Positions 1 through 11,100 of a stretch of 64,000 bases of DNA are shown piece by piece. Both the position numbers and the translations under genes were made by a program. Position 1 is the first letter of the stretch. Every line of letters starts with the position of its first letter. The notes below the pieces were generated by a model that searched no databases, was not told where the DNA came from, and saw only the letters and a list, made by a program, of their open reading frames with translations. Origin of the DNA: Streptomyces sp. 3214.6 (GTDB taxonomy: Bacteria; Actinomycetota; Actinomycetes; Streptomycetales; Streptomycetaceae); contig NZ_LT670819.1 of the NCBI RefSeq assembly GCF_900129855.1, forward strand, positions 8,494,001-8,558,000, written 5' to 3'.

Positions 1-555
<555 letters not shown>

Positions 556-575
556 GCCGGACGGAGAACAGTCCC

Positions 576-908
576 ATGCACCAAGCCCTGATCGTCGCCC
601 GTATGGCCCCGGGATCGGCCCCTGACATCGCCAAGGTGTTCGAGGAGTCCGACCGGGGAGAACTGCCGCGCCTCGTCGGCGTCGTCCGGCGCAGTCTCTT
701 CCAGTTCGGCGACGTGTACATGCATCTCATCGAGTCCGAGCGCGAGCCCGGCCCCGCCATCGCCAAGATCACAGGGCATCCCGAGTTCCGGGACGTCAGC
801 GAGCGGCTGTCCGCGTATGTCAGCGCGTACGACCCCGAGACCTGGCGTTCCCCCAAGGACGCCATGGCGCAGCGCTTCTACCTCTGGGAGCGCGAGCCGG
901 CCGGCTGA
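576..908 (+). CDS. whiE-ORFVII: TcmI-type polyketide cyclase (spore pigment)
   Basis: This 110-residue protein is the size of the TcmI family of ferredoxin-like dimeric cyclases, which close later rings of aromatic polyketides. It starts MHQALIVARM, has a central region of the form FGDVYMHLIE, and ends with a short Trp-containing tail (FYLWERE). It follows the first cyclase after 20 bases, with GGAG at 563-566 as ribosome binding site, in the order known from whiE-type spore-pigment clusters. It is probably the last gene of the operon, since a strong inverted repeat follows (924-965). Confidence 0.85.
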   Translation: MHQALIVARMAPGSAPDIAKVFEESDRGELPRLVGVVRRSLFQFGDVYMHLIESEREPGPAIAKITGHPEFRDVSERLSAYVSAYDPETWRSPKDAMAQRFYLWEREPAG

Positions 909-923
909 CCGAGGCCGACCATC

Positions 924-965
924 ACCGGTCGCCGGACCCGCGACGCTGCGGGCCCGGCGACCGGT
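924..965. terminator. Hairpin terminator between convergent cyclase and methyltransferase genes
   Basis: A 12-bp perfect stem (ACCGGTCGCCGG at 924-935 with its complement at 954-965) continues, after one mismatch, into a further 5-bp stem (CCCGC 937-941 with GCGGG 948-952). There is no T tract, as is usual in Streptomyces. It lies between two converging genes and could stop transcription from both sides. Confidence 0.7.
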
Positions 966-1021
966 GGTTCGTGGGGGTGGGGGTGGGGTGGGAGAGGGGA
1001 TACGGGGAACGTGCGGCCGGA

Positions 1022-2050
1022 TCAGCCGGGGACGTGGCAGTCGAACGCGTGCAGATAGGGGTTGACCGGGCTGATGTCGTCGATCACCAGGCCCGCCTCC
1101 GTAAGCCGGTCGACCATGCTGTCGGTGGTGTGCTTCGCCCCGCCGACATTGAGCAGGAGCATCAGGTCCATCGCGGTGCTGAACCGCATCGACGGCGTGT
1201 CGTCGACCAGGTTCTCGATGACCACGACCCGTGCCCCGGGGCCGCCCGCCGCACGGACGTTGCGCAGGGTGCGGGCGGTGCTCTCGTCGTCCCACTCCAG
1301 GATGTTCTTGATGACGTAGACGTCGGCCTTCACCGGGACGGCCTCCCGGACGTCGCCGGGCACCACGCGTGCCCGGTCCGCGAGGTCGCCGCCCGCCCGC
1401 AGCCTCGGCACCGCGTTCTCCACCACCCGGGGCAGGTCGAGCAGGGAGCCGTGCATCGCGGGGTACTTGTCCAGCAGGCTCGCCACCACGTGCCCCTGAC
1501 CGCCGCCGATGTCGGCGACCGAGGAACTCCCCGACAGGTCGAGGAACTCCGCGACGTCCCGCGCGGACTGCACGCTGGACGTCGTCATGGCGCGGTTGAA
1601 GACGTCGGCGGACTCCGGGGCGTCCTCGTTGAGGTAGGGGAAGAACTCCTTGCCGTACAGGTCCTCCACGACGTTGCGGCCGGTGCGCACCGCCTCGTCG
1701 AGCAGCGGCCAGGCGTCCCAGGTCCACGGCTCGGTGCACCACAGGGAGATGGCGCGCAGGCTGTGCGGGTCGTCCTCGCGCAGCAGCCGGGAGACGTCGG
1801 TGTGCGTGAACGTCCCGTCCGGCTGCTCGGCGAAGACGTCGTAGCAGGACAGGGCCCGCAGCAGCCGGCGCAGCGGCCGGGGTTCGGCCTTCACCGCGGC
1901 CGCGAGGTCCTCCACGGTCATGGGACGGTCGCCGAGGGCGTCGGCGACGCCCAGCCGGGCGGCCGCGCGCAGGGCGGCGGCACACGCCGCCCCGAACGCG
2001 AGCTCCCTCAGCCGCATGGATGGCGGTGGGGCAGTACGAGCGGTCGTCAT
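1022..2050 (-). CDS. SAM-dependent O-methyltransferase of the TcmO/hydroxyindole-O-methyltransferase family
   Basis: The 342-residue protein has the two-part plan of natural-product O-methyltransferases: an N-terminal winged-helix dimerisation domain (about residues 15-95) and a Rossmann SAM domain (about 165-340). The SAM-binding glycine motif is VADIGGGQGH, an acidic residue ends the second strand (LLDLPRVV), and the last part contains a typical NPYLHAFDC strand. A good ribosome site (GGAAGGAAGG) lies just before the ATG. It converges on the spore-pigment cyclases, so it may methylate that polyketide, but no O-methyltransferase is part of the classical whiE gene set as I remember it. The substrate is inferred from position only. 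Confidence 0.82.
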   Translation of the reverse strand: MTTARTAPPPSMRLRELAFGAACAAALRAAARLGVADALGDRPMTVEDLAAAVKAEPRPLRRLLRALSCYDVFAEQPDGTFTHTDVSRLLREDDPHSLRAISLWCTEPWTWDAWPLLDEAVRTGRNVVEDLYGKEFFPYLNEDAPESADVFNRAMTTSSVQSARDVAEFLDLSGSSSVADIGGGQGHVVASLLDKYPAMHGSLLDLPRVVENAVPRLRAGGDLADRARVVPGDVREAVPVKADVYVIKNILEWDDESTARTLRNVRAAGGPGARVVVIENLVDDTPSMRFSTAMDLMLLLNVGGAKHTTDSMVDRLTEAGLVIDDISPVNPYLHAFDCHVPG

Positions 2051-2089
2051 GTGCCGCCTTCCTTCCTTCTCGGGGTCACTGACCCGGCT

Positions 2090-3211
2090 TCAGCACAGGC
2101 CGGCGGGCTTCGACGCCCGGCAGTTGTTGCCCATGAAGGCGTTGCCCTTGCCGGTGTCCGTGTTGATCAGGTCCGCGGGGGAGTTGTCCCGCAGCACGTT
2201 GTCGGTGATCCGGTTGCGGTCGCTGGTGGTGCCCACGAAGCTCTTGAACAGGACGATGCCGCCCGACAACGGGGACTTGCCGGCGTTCTCCTCGATCACG
2301 TTCTTGGTCACCAGGCTGTCCTCGGCGCCGGTCAGCACGATCCCCGAGCCCTGCAGCGCGTCCAGCCTGGCCGTCTTCGGGCAGGACTTGTTGTTGCGCA
2401 CGATGCGGTTCTCGGCCACGGTCACGAGGCCGGCCTTCGGCTTGTTCTCGTCGCCGACGACGAACACGCCCGCGCAGTTGCCGGTGAGCTGGTTGTGGGC
2501 GACGGTGAGGTCGCGCAGGCGGCGGACGGTGATGCCGATCCGGTTGCCGTCCAGTCGGTTGTGCTCGACCAGCGTCCCCTTGGAGTTCGTGGCGCCCTGC
2601 TCCTCCTTGATCGTGTTGGCGAGGAACAGACCCGCGTCGCCGTTGTTGCGGGCGACGTTGTCCTGGAACACACCGCGCACCGAACGCTCCGAGGCGATGC
2701 CCCACACACCGTTCTTCACCGCGGTGACGTGGTGCACGGTCAGCCTGTCGGTCGCCATGGAGAGGACGCCGGCCTTGGCGAAGCCGGTCACCGTGAGGGA
2801 GGCGATGGTGACGCCCTTGACGTCGCGTTTCTTCGTGCCGACGACGCAGATGCCGTAGCCGCCCGCGGCGCAGCTCTCGGGGACCTTCGGGGCTGGCGCG
2901 GCGGCACTCGTGGTGCTGGTGCCGGCGGCGGCGGTGGTGCCGGTGCTCACGCGCGGGTCCGGCTTGAGGACCGTGCGGCTGCCCATGCCACGCAGGGTCA
3001 GCCCGGGCGTGCCCACCTTGACGCTCTCGTGGAAGGTGCCGGAGGCCAGCAGAACGGTGTCACCCGGCTTGGCGGCGTCCACCGCCTTCTGGATCGACTG
3101 CCCCGGCCGGACCACGTGGACCGTATGACCGGCGACCGACGGAGCGGCGCCCAGGCCGGTGCCCACGAGCGCGGCGGTGCACGCCAGGTATGCGATATGG
3201 CATTTCTTCAT
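2090..3211 (-). CDS. Secreted right-handed parallel beta-helix protein
   Basis: A 373-residue protein with a signal peptide (MKKCHIAYLACTAALVGTG, then APSVAG). The mature part begins with the VRPGQSIQKAVDAAKPGDTV motif that opens many NosD/pectate-lyase-like beta-helix proteins. Repeats of about 20-25 residues follow, with Asn-rich turns (DNVARNNGDAG, HNRLDGNRIG, RNRITDN), as in Pbh1 repeats. The end has two Cys (NNCRASKPAGLC). A longer reading frame runs to 3367, but its first 52 residues do not look coding and the signal peptide fixes the start at 3211. It is probably extracellular, binding or modifying polysaccharide; no catalytic residues could be assigned. Confidence 0.75.
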   Translation of the reverse strand: MKKCHIAYLACTAALVGTGLGAAPSVAGHTVHVVRPGQSIQKAVDAAKPGDTVLLASGTFHESVKVGTPGLTLRGMGSRTVLKPDPRVSTGTTAAAGTSTTSAAAPAPKVPESCAAGGYGICVVGTKKRDVKGVTIASLTVTGFAKAGVLSMATDRLTVHHVTAVKNGVWGIASERSVRGVFQDNVARNNGDAGLFLANTIKEEQGATNSKGTLVEHNRLDGNRIGITVRRLRDLTVAHNQLTGNCAGVFVVGDENKPKAGLVTVAENRIVRNNKSCPKTARLDALQGSGIVLTGAEDSLVTKNVIEENAGKSPLSGGIVLFKSFVGTTSDRNRITDNVLRDNSPADLINTDTGKGNAFMGNNCRASKPAGLC

Positions 3212-3536
3212 ATTGCGTACGTTATGACCGGATCGACTGTTAATCGGTGGGATGGGCCATCCGGTGGCGTGTCCCGCCGTGAGATTCGAGGGCTTGTTCT
3301 CGCTCGTCTCACGGGGTGGGTGACGAATCGGGAGTCGCTGCCGAATCGTGGCGAATTTGCGGAGCAAACGTGAAGTGTGTCACTGCATGAGTTCCACGGG
3401 TTTGTGGACCTTGGGGGCTATGTCCAGTTGTGAGTCTCTGGTTAGTGGGGCGGGAGCGGTCGTATGTTGCGACCTGGCCGTGTGAGCGAATACATCCGGT
3501 CATAGTCCAACGCGGTTTCGTGGGGGAGCAGTTCAT
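3212..3536. promoter_or_regulatory. 325-base divergent intergenic region
   Basis: No gene is visible here. It separates the leftward beta-helix gene from the rightward LamG gene and must hold both promoters. It is clearly richer in A+T than its surroundings near 3190-3245 and 3330-3385. The sequence CGAATCG occurs twice (near 3325 and 3341). A ribosome site GGGGGAG sits at 3522-3528 for the LamG gene. No riboswitch or small RNA was recognised. Confidence 0.4.
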
Positions 3537-6500
3537 ATGAATACATACGGGGGGAGACGCCGGCTGCGCGCAGCCGGCGTGGTGCTCTCCGCTGCCATCG
3601 TGCTGGCGGCGAGTGCATCCGGCGGCGCCCTGGCGGCGACCGGTGAGAGAGCGGCCGACACGCCGGCCGCGAAGTCCGTCGAGTCTGCAAAGTCCGCCGG
3701 CACCGCCGCGGCCGACGGGTCGGCCACGGCCGCCGGAGCCGACGGAGCGGGCGGGGGCGAGGACGCCAAGGCGTTGGCGAAGGCCGCGCGCACGGGCAAG
3801 CCCGTGGAGATCACCTCGATGCGGGGTGAGAGCAGTGAGGTGTACGCCCTGCCCGAGGGGCATCTGGAGGCGCGGGAGCATCTGCGTCCGGTGCGCACCC
3901 GGGTGGACGGCGCATGGCGCACCATCGACACCACCCTGACCCGCGGCGCGGACGGAACGGTGGCGCCCGGGGCCACGACGGTCGGTCTGACGTTCTCGGG
4001 CGGCGGTTCCGAGCCGTTGGTGCGGATGACGAAGAACGGCCGTGAACTGGCGCTGTCCTGGCCGAAGAAGCTGCCCGTCCCGGAGCTGAACGGGAACACC
4101 GTCACCTATCCGGAGGTGTTGCCCGGCGTCGATCTGCGGATGACGGCGCAGCAGGACGGCTTCACCCAGCTCCTTGTCGTCAAGTCGGCCGAGGCCGCGG
4201 CGAGCGCTGAACTGAGCAAGCTGCGGCTGAAGTTGGACGCCGACGGCATGCGGGTGAAGGAGACCTCGGACGGCGGTCTGACGGCGATCGACCAGGGCGC
4301 CGGAAGCGCGGTCTTCGAGGCCCCGCGCCCCGTGATGTGGGACTCCAGCACCAAGGCCCCCGGCGCCGCGTCGAAGTCCACGCCCAAGGCCACCACCGAA
4401 AGTCCCTCCAACTCCACCTCCAACTCCACCTCCACCTCAAAAACCGCTTCCAAAATCGCCGGCAAGGCAGCCGCGGAAACCCCCACGGCAACCGCTTCCG
4501 AAACGGCCCCCGCCGCCGGGCGCGGGCCGAATGCCCCCGAGGCCGTCGCCGCGGAGTCCGGGAACGTCGCGGCGGTCGGCGTGGACGTCCCCGCCGCGCA
4601 GGACGCGCTGGTGCTGACGCCGGACAGCGGTGTTCTCAAGGGCGAGAACACGGTGTACCCCGTGTTCATCGATCCCCAGTGGTACTCCCCGAAGGCCTCG
4701 GCGTGGACGATGGCCTCCAAGTACTGGGCGTCGTCGCCGCAGTGGAAGTTCAACGGCGACCCGGACGCGGGCCTCGGCTACTGCAACTGGTCGTACTGCG
4801 CGCCGTACGACACCAAGCGGCTCTTCTACCGCATCCCGACCTCGAAGTTCGCCGGCCGGACCGTGCTGCAGGCGGAGTTCGTGGTCCGCAACACATGGTC
4901 GGCGTCGTGCGCGGACCGGGGCGTGGAGCTGTGGCGCACCAAGGACATCTCCTCGTCGACGACGTGGAACTCGCAGAACGCGTCCGGCTTCTGGATCGAC
5001 CACCTCAAGACCGAGTCCTTCGCCTACGGCTACACCGGCTGCGCGGCGAAGGACGCGGAGTTCGACGTGAAGTCCGCGGTGCAGCAGGCCGCGGACAAGA
5101 AGTGGTCGACGATGACCTTCGGCATGAAGGCGTCCAGCGAGTCCGACGGATACGCCTGGAAGCGGTTCTCCGACGACGCCTATCTGCGCGTGCAGTACAA
5201 CCGGGCGCCGCCGCAGATCAAGATGTCCCAGCTGACCATGGAGTACGGCGGCTCCTGCAAGAAGCCCTCCAGTGCCGCGCGGGTGCGCAGCCTGGGCAAG
5301 ATCTACGCCAACGACGTCACCGACCCCGACGGCGACTCCGTCTCCGTGGAGTTCCGTGCGAGCTGGGACACCGGTGACGGCAAGGGCGTCGTCACCCGCT
5401 GGAAGTCCGGACTGACGACGGCGAAGAAGTCCGGCTCGGACTTCGTGATCGGCCTGCCGTCCTCCATTCCCCCCGACAAGACGGTGAGCTGGTACGTCCA
5501 CTCCTACGACGGCGCCCAGTACTCGCCGTGGTCGTACACCGGTGACCCGACCGCCTGCTACTTCGTGTACGACAAGAGCGTGCCGAAGGCGCCGACCATC
5601 TCGTCCGCCATCTACCCGGCCTCGAACCCCGACGACCCCGACGACCCCTGGTACGACGGGGTGGGCCAGTACGGCGACTTCGTGATCACCGGCGCCGTCT
5701 CCGACGTGACGAAGTACTGGTTCGGCCTCAACGGCGACCCGGTCTCCGCCAACACGGTCGCCACCTCGGGCGGAGCCGCGAAGACCGTGCCCGTGCTGCC
5801 GCTCAAGCCGGGCCTCAACACCTTCACCGCGCGGTCCTTCGACGCCGCGGGCAACGGCTCCGAGATCCGCACCTATCAGTTCCGGGTCAAGTCGGGGCAG
5901 CTGGAGCGCGCCGACTGGTCGATGGACGAGGCGGCCGGCGCCACCCAGGCGGCGGGCAGCGCACCCGAGCAGAGCGCGACCCTGTACAACGGTCCGACGC
6001 CGAACGTGGAGGGCAAGTTCGGCAAGGCCGTGCAGTTCGACGGCGTCGACGACTACGCCGCCACCGACATCGCCACCATCAACACCGACGTCAGCTTCTC
6101 GGTGTCCGCGTGGGTGAAGCTGTCCGCGATGCCGTCCGGTGCGGCGGTCGTCGCCTCCCAGCGCGGCAACAACGCGCCGGGCTTCGAGCTGTACTACTCC
6201 AAGGGCTACGACCGCTGGGTGTTCAACCAGTACAGCGCCGACAGCACCAGCGGCACGCCCGTCCGCGCCATGCAGGCCGCCGCCGGTGGGGTCAAGGCGG
6301 GGGAGTGGACGCATCTGGTCGGCGAGTATGCCGCCGGCGAGAAGCTCCTGAAGCTGTACGTCAACGGCGCGCTGGCCGGAACCACGGCCTACAGCACACC
6401 GTGGAACGCGCGGCGCGGCATGGTCATCGGCGGCAGCTTCCTGGGCGGCACGCAGGCCTCGCCCTTCCCCGGCGCCATCGACGAGGTGAAGACCTTCGAG

Positions 6501-7976
6501 AAGCCGCTGTCGGCGGGCGAGGTATCGAGCCTCTACAGCTCGAACACGATCGGCTCCGGCCGCCCGGCCCGTGCCGTCTTCCACATGGACGACGCCGCCG
6601 ACGCGACCGCGCTGAGCGGCCGGGCCGACGTGAACCCGGCGGTCCTCAAGGGCGGCGCCACCACGGGCTCGGCCGGCGTGGACGGCAACGCGCTGACCCT
6701 GGACGGGACCGACGACTACGCGGTCACCGCCGGCCCGCACATCAACACCTCGTACAGCTTCGCCGTCTCCGCCTGGGTGAAGCTGCCGAAGACCAAACCG
6801 ACGCACGCCGCGACCGTCGCCACACAGATCGGCGACACGGTGACGGGTCCGGAGCTGTACTACTCCAGCTCCTACGACCGCTGGGTGTTCAACCAGCACA
6901 GCGCCGACACCGCCGACTCCACGGTGGTGCGGGCCATGCAGCCCGACGGCGTCACCGCGTACGGCGGTGAGTGGACGCACCTGGTCGGCGTGCAGGACAC
7001 GGAGGCCGACAAGCTCTCCCTGTACGTCAACGGGACCCTCGCCGGCACCACCGCCCTGCCCACGACCTGGTACGCCGGAGGCGCGATGCAGTTCGGCGCC
7101 AGCGCGTTCCAGGGCGCGGCCACCTCGTTCTTCCCCGGCCAGATCGACGACGTGCGGCTGTTCGACCGGCCGGTGTCGGCCGGTGAGGTGCAGCAACTGT
7201 TCAAGCAGCGCGCGGTGGTCAAGGGCCGCTGGAAGTTCGAGACGGCCACCGGCGCCCCGCTGACCTCGCCGGACGCCTCGTCCTCCGGCAACGCCATGAC
7301 CCTCTACAACGGTGCCCAAACGGGCTCGGGCTGGGTCGACGGCGCCGTCGCCCTGGACGGCACGGACGACTACGCCGCGGCCTCCGTGGTTCCGGTCGAC
7401 ACCAGCGCCAGCTTCACCGTGAGCGCCTACGTCCAGGCGGCCGCCACTCCGACGGGTCCGGTCACGGTCATGAGTGCTCCGGGTGCCAAGAAGAGCGCGT
7501 TCGCGGTGCGGTACGAGCCCAGTGCCACCCCGGCCACGGATCCGGGCCGCTGGCGGATCGCCACGGCCGACTCCGACAGTGACTCGGCCGCCGTCTCCGA
7601 CATCGGCAACGGCATGTTCTACAGCCCCACCGACTGGAACCACCTGGCACTGGTCTACGACGGCTTCTCCAAGGAGGTCCGCCTCTACGTCAACGGCGAG
7701 CTCCAGGAGACCGCCTGCGCCGACGCCGACGACGACGGGGTGCAGGACGACGCGAGCTGCACCGACACCGTCTCGTGGTCCGACGACGTCCTGACCTACA
7801 AGGCCGCCAAGACCCTGCAGCTGGGCCGGGACACCACCGGGACCACGTCCGGTCAGTACTTCCCCGGCTCGCTCTCCGACGTGTGGGTCTTCCAGGGCGC
7901 GCTGACCGAGACCCAGATCGATCACCTCGCCGTCGGCATGCCGGGCGTGGACACCGCCGTCCCCAGCGGCGACTGA
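3537..7976 (+). CDS. Large secreted multi-LamG surface protein (DNRLRE-like plus three LamG domains)
   Basis: A 1479-residue exported protein with an N-terminal signal (RRRLRAAGVVLSAAIVLAAS) and an Ala/Ser/Thr-rich low-complexity stretch near residues 280-330. A DNRLRE-like beta-sandwich region follows (about 375-560, with paired Cys in YCNWSYC), then three LamG/concanavalin-like modules at about 790-1000, 1010-1225 and 1230-1470. Each module carries a [FL]DG[VT]DDYA motif and a LYVNG strand. The three modules look like internal duplications. There is no sortase motif and no C-terminal membrane segment. It lies just upstream of an RHS protein on the same strand, a pairing common in Streptomyces, so the two may be expressed together. 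It probably binds carbohydrate or a protein partner at the cell surface; the ligand is unknown. Confidence 0.8.
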   Translation: MNTYGGRRRLRAAGVVLSAAIVLAASASGGALAATGERAADTPAAKSVESAKSAGTAAADGSATAAGADGAGGGEDAKALAKAARTGKPVEITSMRGESSEVYALPEGHLEAREHLRPVRTRVDGAWRTIDTTLTRGADGTVAPGATTVGLTFSGGGSEPLVRMTKNGRELALSWPKKLPVPELNGNTVTYPEVLPGVDLRMTAQQDGFTQLLVVKSAEAAASAELSKLRLKLDADGMRVKETSDGGLTAIDQGAGSAVFEAPRPVMWDSSTKAPGAASKSTPKATTESPSNSTSNSTSTSKTASKIAGKAAAETPTATASETAPAAGRGPNAPEAVAAESGNVAAVGVDVPAAQDALVLTPDSGVLKGENTVYPVFIDPQWYSPKASAWTMASKYWASSPQWKFNGDPDAGLGYCNWSYCAPYDTKRLFYRIPTSKFAGRTVLQAEFVVRNTWSASCADRGVELWRTKDISSSTTWNSQNASGFWIDHLKTESFAYGYTGCAAKDAEFDVKSAVQQAADKKWSTMTFGMKASSESDGYAWKRFSDDAYLRVQYNRAPPQIKMSQLTMEYGGSCKKPSSAARVRSLGKIYANDVTDPDGDSVSVEFRASWDTGDGKGVVTRWKSGLTTAKKSGSDFVIGLPSSIPPDKTVSWYVHSYDGAQYSPWSYTGDPTACYFVYDKSVPKAPTISSAIYPASNPDDPDDPWYDGVGQYGDFVITGAVSDVTKYWFGLNGDPVSANTVATSGGAAKTVPVLPLKPGLNTFTARSFDAAGNGSEIRTYQFRVKSGQLERADWSMDEAAGATQAAGSAPEQSATLYNGPTPNVEGKFGKAVQFDGVDDYAATDIATINTDVSFSVSAWVKLSAMPSGAAVVASQRGNNAPGFELYYSKGYDRWVFNQYSADSTSGTPVRAMQAAAGGVKAGEWTHLVGEYAAGEKLLKLYVNGALAGTTAYSTPWNARRGMVIGGSFLGGTQASPFPGAIDEVKTFEKPLSAGEVSSLYSSNTIGSGRPARAVFHMDDAADATALSGRADVNPAVLKGGATTGSAGVDGNALTLDGTDDYAVTAGPHINTSYSFAVSAWVKLPKTKPTHAATVATQIGDTVTGPELYYSSSYDRWVFNQHSADTADSTVVRAMQPDGVTAYGGEWTHLVGVQDTEADKLSLYVNGTLAGTTALPTTWYAGGAMQFGASAFQGAATSFFPGQIDDVRLFDRPVSAGEVQQLFKQRAVVKGRWKFETATGAPLTSPDASSSGNAMTLYNGAQTGSGWVDGAVALDGTDDYAAASVVPVDTSASFTVSAYVQAAATPTGPVTVMSAPGAKKSAFAVRYEPSATPATDPGRWRIATADSDSDSAAVSDIGNGMFYSPTDWNHLALVYDGFSKEVRLYVNGELQETACADADDDGVQDDASCTDTVSWSDDVLTYKAAKTLQLGRDTTGTTSGQYFPGSLSDVWVFQGALTETQIDHLAVGMPGVDTAVPSGD

Positions 7977-7990
7977 TCGGCTCACCCGCC

Positions 7991-8028
7991 GGAACGGGCC
8001 GGCCGCCGCGCGCGGACCGGCCCGTTCC
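7991..8028 (+). terminator. Hairpin between LamG gene and RHS gene
   Basis: A 12-bp perfect stem (GGAACGGGCCGG at 7991-8002 pairing with 8017-8028) with a 14-base loop lies just after the LamG stop codon. It may terminate the LamG transcript or reduce read-through into the RHS gene. Confidence 0.6.
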
Positions 8029-8105
8029 CGGGCCAACTGCTTCGCTCCGCCGTGCACGGCGTCCCGCTGTCCGCGGAGCACTCAACGGGAGGAACACGGA
8101 ACGGC

Positions 8106-11100
8106 ATGAAGACCAGATCACGTAACCGAACGGGCAGGCCGTGGCGCCGTATGGCGATGGCCACGGCCGCCGTGCTGACCGCGACCCTGCTCCAGGCGTC
8201 GGGTGTGCCCGCCGTCGCCCAGGGCTGGGTTAAGCCCGCGCTGCCGCAGGCCGAGTCGCCGGTCGCCGGCGGCCCGGCCGGCAAGGCGAAACCCCGCAAG
8301 GTGACCAAGGGGCCTCGCACGCCCGCCGAGGCGCCGGCCACCGGCTGGCCGAAGGCGAGCGCGGCGGCCGTGACGCTGCGGCAGCAGGCGACCCGGGTCA
8401 AGGGGCTGCCGCTCACCCTGGACACCAAGGTCGACCGGTCCAAGGACGCGGCCACCGGCACCTACACCGTCGGCACGCTGTCCCGCGCGGCGGCAGCCAG
8501 GACGGGTGTCGACGGGCCGGTCTTCACCCTGACTCCCCGCCAGGGCGGCACGCAGCGCGCCGGCACGGTGCGCGCCGCGCTGGACTACTCCTCGTTCGCC
8601 GGCCTGTACGGTGGCGGCTACGCGGACCGGCTGACCCTGGTCCGGCTGCCCGCCTGCGCGCTGACGACTCCGCAGAAGGCACAGTGCCGTACGGTCCAGC
8701 CGGTGCCGACCGTCAACGACACCGAGAAGCAGACGCTGACCACGAAGGCGGTCGCCCTCAGCGCGAGCACGGCGACGGTCCTGGCGGCGGCCACGTCCAC
8801 CGGCAGCGACCGGGGCGACTACAAGGCCACCCCCCTGTCCGCCTCCTCGACCTGGAACACGGATCAGAGCACCGGCTCGTTCGCCTGGGCCTACGACATG
8901 GCGGTGCCGCAGGTGCCCGGCGGGCTGGCCCCGAAGGTCGGTCTGTCGTACTCCTCCGGCGGCATCGACGGCCGTACGGGAAACACCAACAACCAGGCGT
9001 CGTGGGTCGGTGACGGCTTCGACCTGTCGCCGGGCTTCATCGAGCGCAGCTACAAGGGGTGCGCGGACGACGGCGTCACCAACGCCGACGGCAACAAGCC
9101 GGGCGACCTGTGCTGGGCGTACGACAACGCCACGCTGTCGCTGAACGGTTCCGGCGGTGAGCTGGTGCCGAACGGGACCAACTCCTTCAAGCTGCAGAAC
9201 GACAACGGCACGAAGATCGACCGGATCTACGGCTCGTCGTCCGACGTGCGCTCCAACGGCGCCCGCAACGACGAGTACTGGCGCGTCACCACACCGGACG
9301 GAACCCAGTATTTCTTCGGCTACAACCGGCTGCCGGGCTGGGCGAGCGGCAACGAGACCACGGACTCGGCGTGGACGGTGCCGGTCTTCGGCAACAACTC
9401 CGGTGAGCCGTGCAACGCCTCGACGTTCGCGGACTCCTGGTGCCAGCAGGGCTGGCGCTGGAACCTGGACTACGTCGTGGACCCGCACGGCAACGCCGTC
9501 GCCTACTACTACGACAAGGAGAGCAATTCCTACGGCCGCAACCTCAAGGCGGCCGACGACACCCCGTACGTCCGCGGCGGCACCGTGGACCGCATCGAGT
9601 ACGGCCTGAAGTCCACGGCCATGTACTCGGCGAAGCCGCTGGCCAAGGTGAACTTCACCAACAGCGAGCGGTGCATCCCCGACAGCTCGACCACCTGCTC
9701 GTCCATCTCCACGGACTCCCAGTACTGGTACGACACCCCGTGGGACCTGAACTGCACGGCGGGCACCGACTGCGACAACGGCCGGTTCTCCCCGGCGTTC
9801 TTCACCCGCAAGCGTCTGACGAGCGTCACCACCCAGGTCCTGGTGTCCGGCGCCTACAGCAACGTCGACGGCTGGAAGCTCGCCCACCGGTGGGGCATGG
9901 CCGACACCGATTACCAGCTGCTGCTGGACTCCGTCCAGCACACCGGCTACGACGGCACCGCCTCGATCACCCTGCCGAAGGTCACCTTCGCCTACACCCA
10001 GCTCGCCAACCGGCTCGACAAGATCGGCGACGGCTACGCGCCGTACATCAAGTCCCGGCTGTCCTCCGTCGCGGACGAGTCCGGCGGTCAGATCGACGTC
10101 GGCTACTCGGCGCCGGTCTGTGACGCCGCCTCGCTGCCCACCCCGGAGACCAACACCACCCGGTGCTTCCCGCAGTACATCGGCGGCAGTGCGACCGACG
10201 ACCCGGACCGGCAGTGGTTCAACAAGTACGTGGTGGACACGGTCACTTCGACGGACCGCACGGGCGGCGCCCCCGACCAGGTCACGATGTACGACTACCT
10301 GGACGGCGCGGCCTGGCACTACGACGATGACGACGGCATGACCAAGGAGAAGTCCAAGACCTGGTCGCAGTGGCGCGGTTACGGCCACGTCCGGGTGCGC
10401 ACCGGCGGTCAGGGCGGCGCGTCGGCGATGAAGACGCAGAGCGACTCCTACTTCCTGCGCGGCATGGACGGCGACCGCAAGACGACCTCCGGCGGCACCA
10501 AGAGCGTCTCGGTCACCCTCGACTCGGGTGAGGGCGACCCGATCACCGACCACGAGTCGCAGGCGGGTTACGCGTACAAGACCGTCACCTACTCCGGTCC
10601 CGGCGGCAAGGTGCTGTCCAAGACGGTGAACCGTCCCTGGTACAAGGAGACCGCGAAGAAGGTCCGCACCTGGGGCACCGTCACCGCCAACCTCACCGGC
10701 AACGCTTCCAGCAAGTCGTGGACCTCGCTGGACGACGGCGCCGGCGCCAAGTGGCAGACGACCGCGACGTCCGACACCCATGACGCCACGACGGGCCTGG
10801 TGACCCAGACCGAGGATCTGGGCGACACGACGACCGCGGCCGACGACCAGTGCACGCGCACCACCTACGTCGCCGGCAGCGTTCCCGTGCAGGCCCCCGC
10901 CCGGGTCGAGACGGTCGCCAAGGCGTGCGACGCCGCCACCAGCCGCCCGGCCGACGTCATGTCCGACGTCCGCACCGCCTATGACGGCGGGGCGTACGGC
11001 GCCGCGGCGACGAAGGGCGACGCCACCAGGACCGCGAAGCTGAAGACGTACAGCGGCTCCAGCGCGGTCTATCTGGAGTCCACCTCCACCTACGACGGCT

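Noticed and set aside
4437-8081. Long minus-strand open frame opposite the LamG gene
   Set aside because: Low-complexity Arg/Val/Gly translation with no recognisable domain; the plus-strand frame has three LamG modules and a ribosome site.
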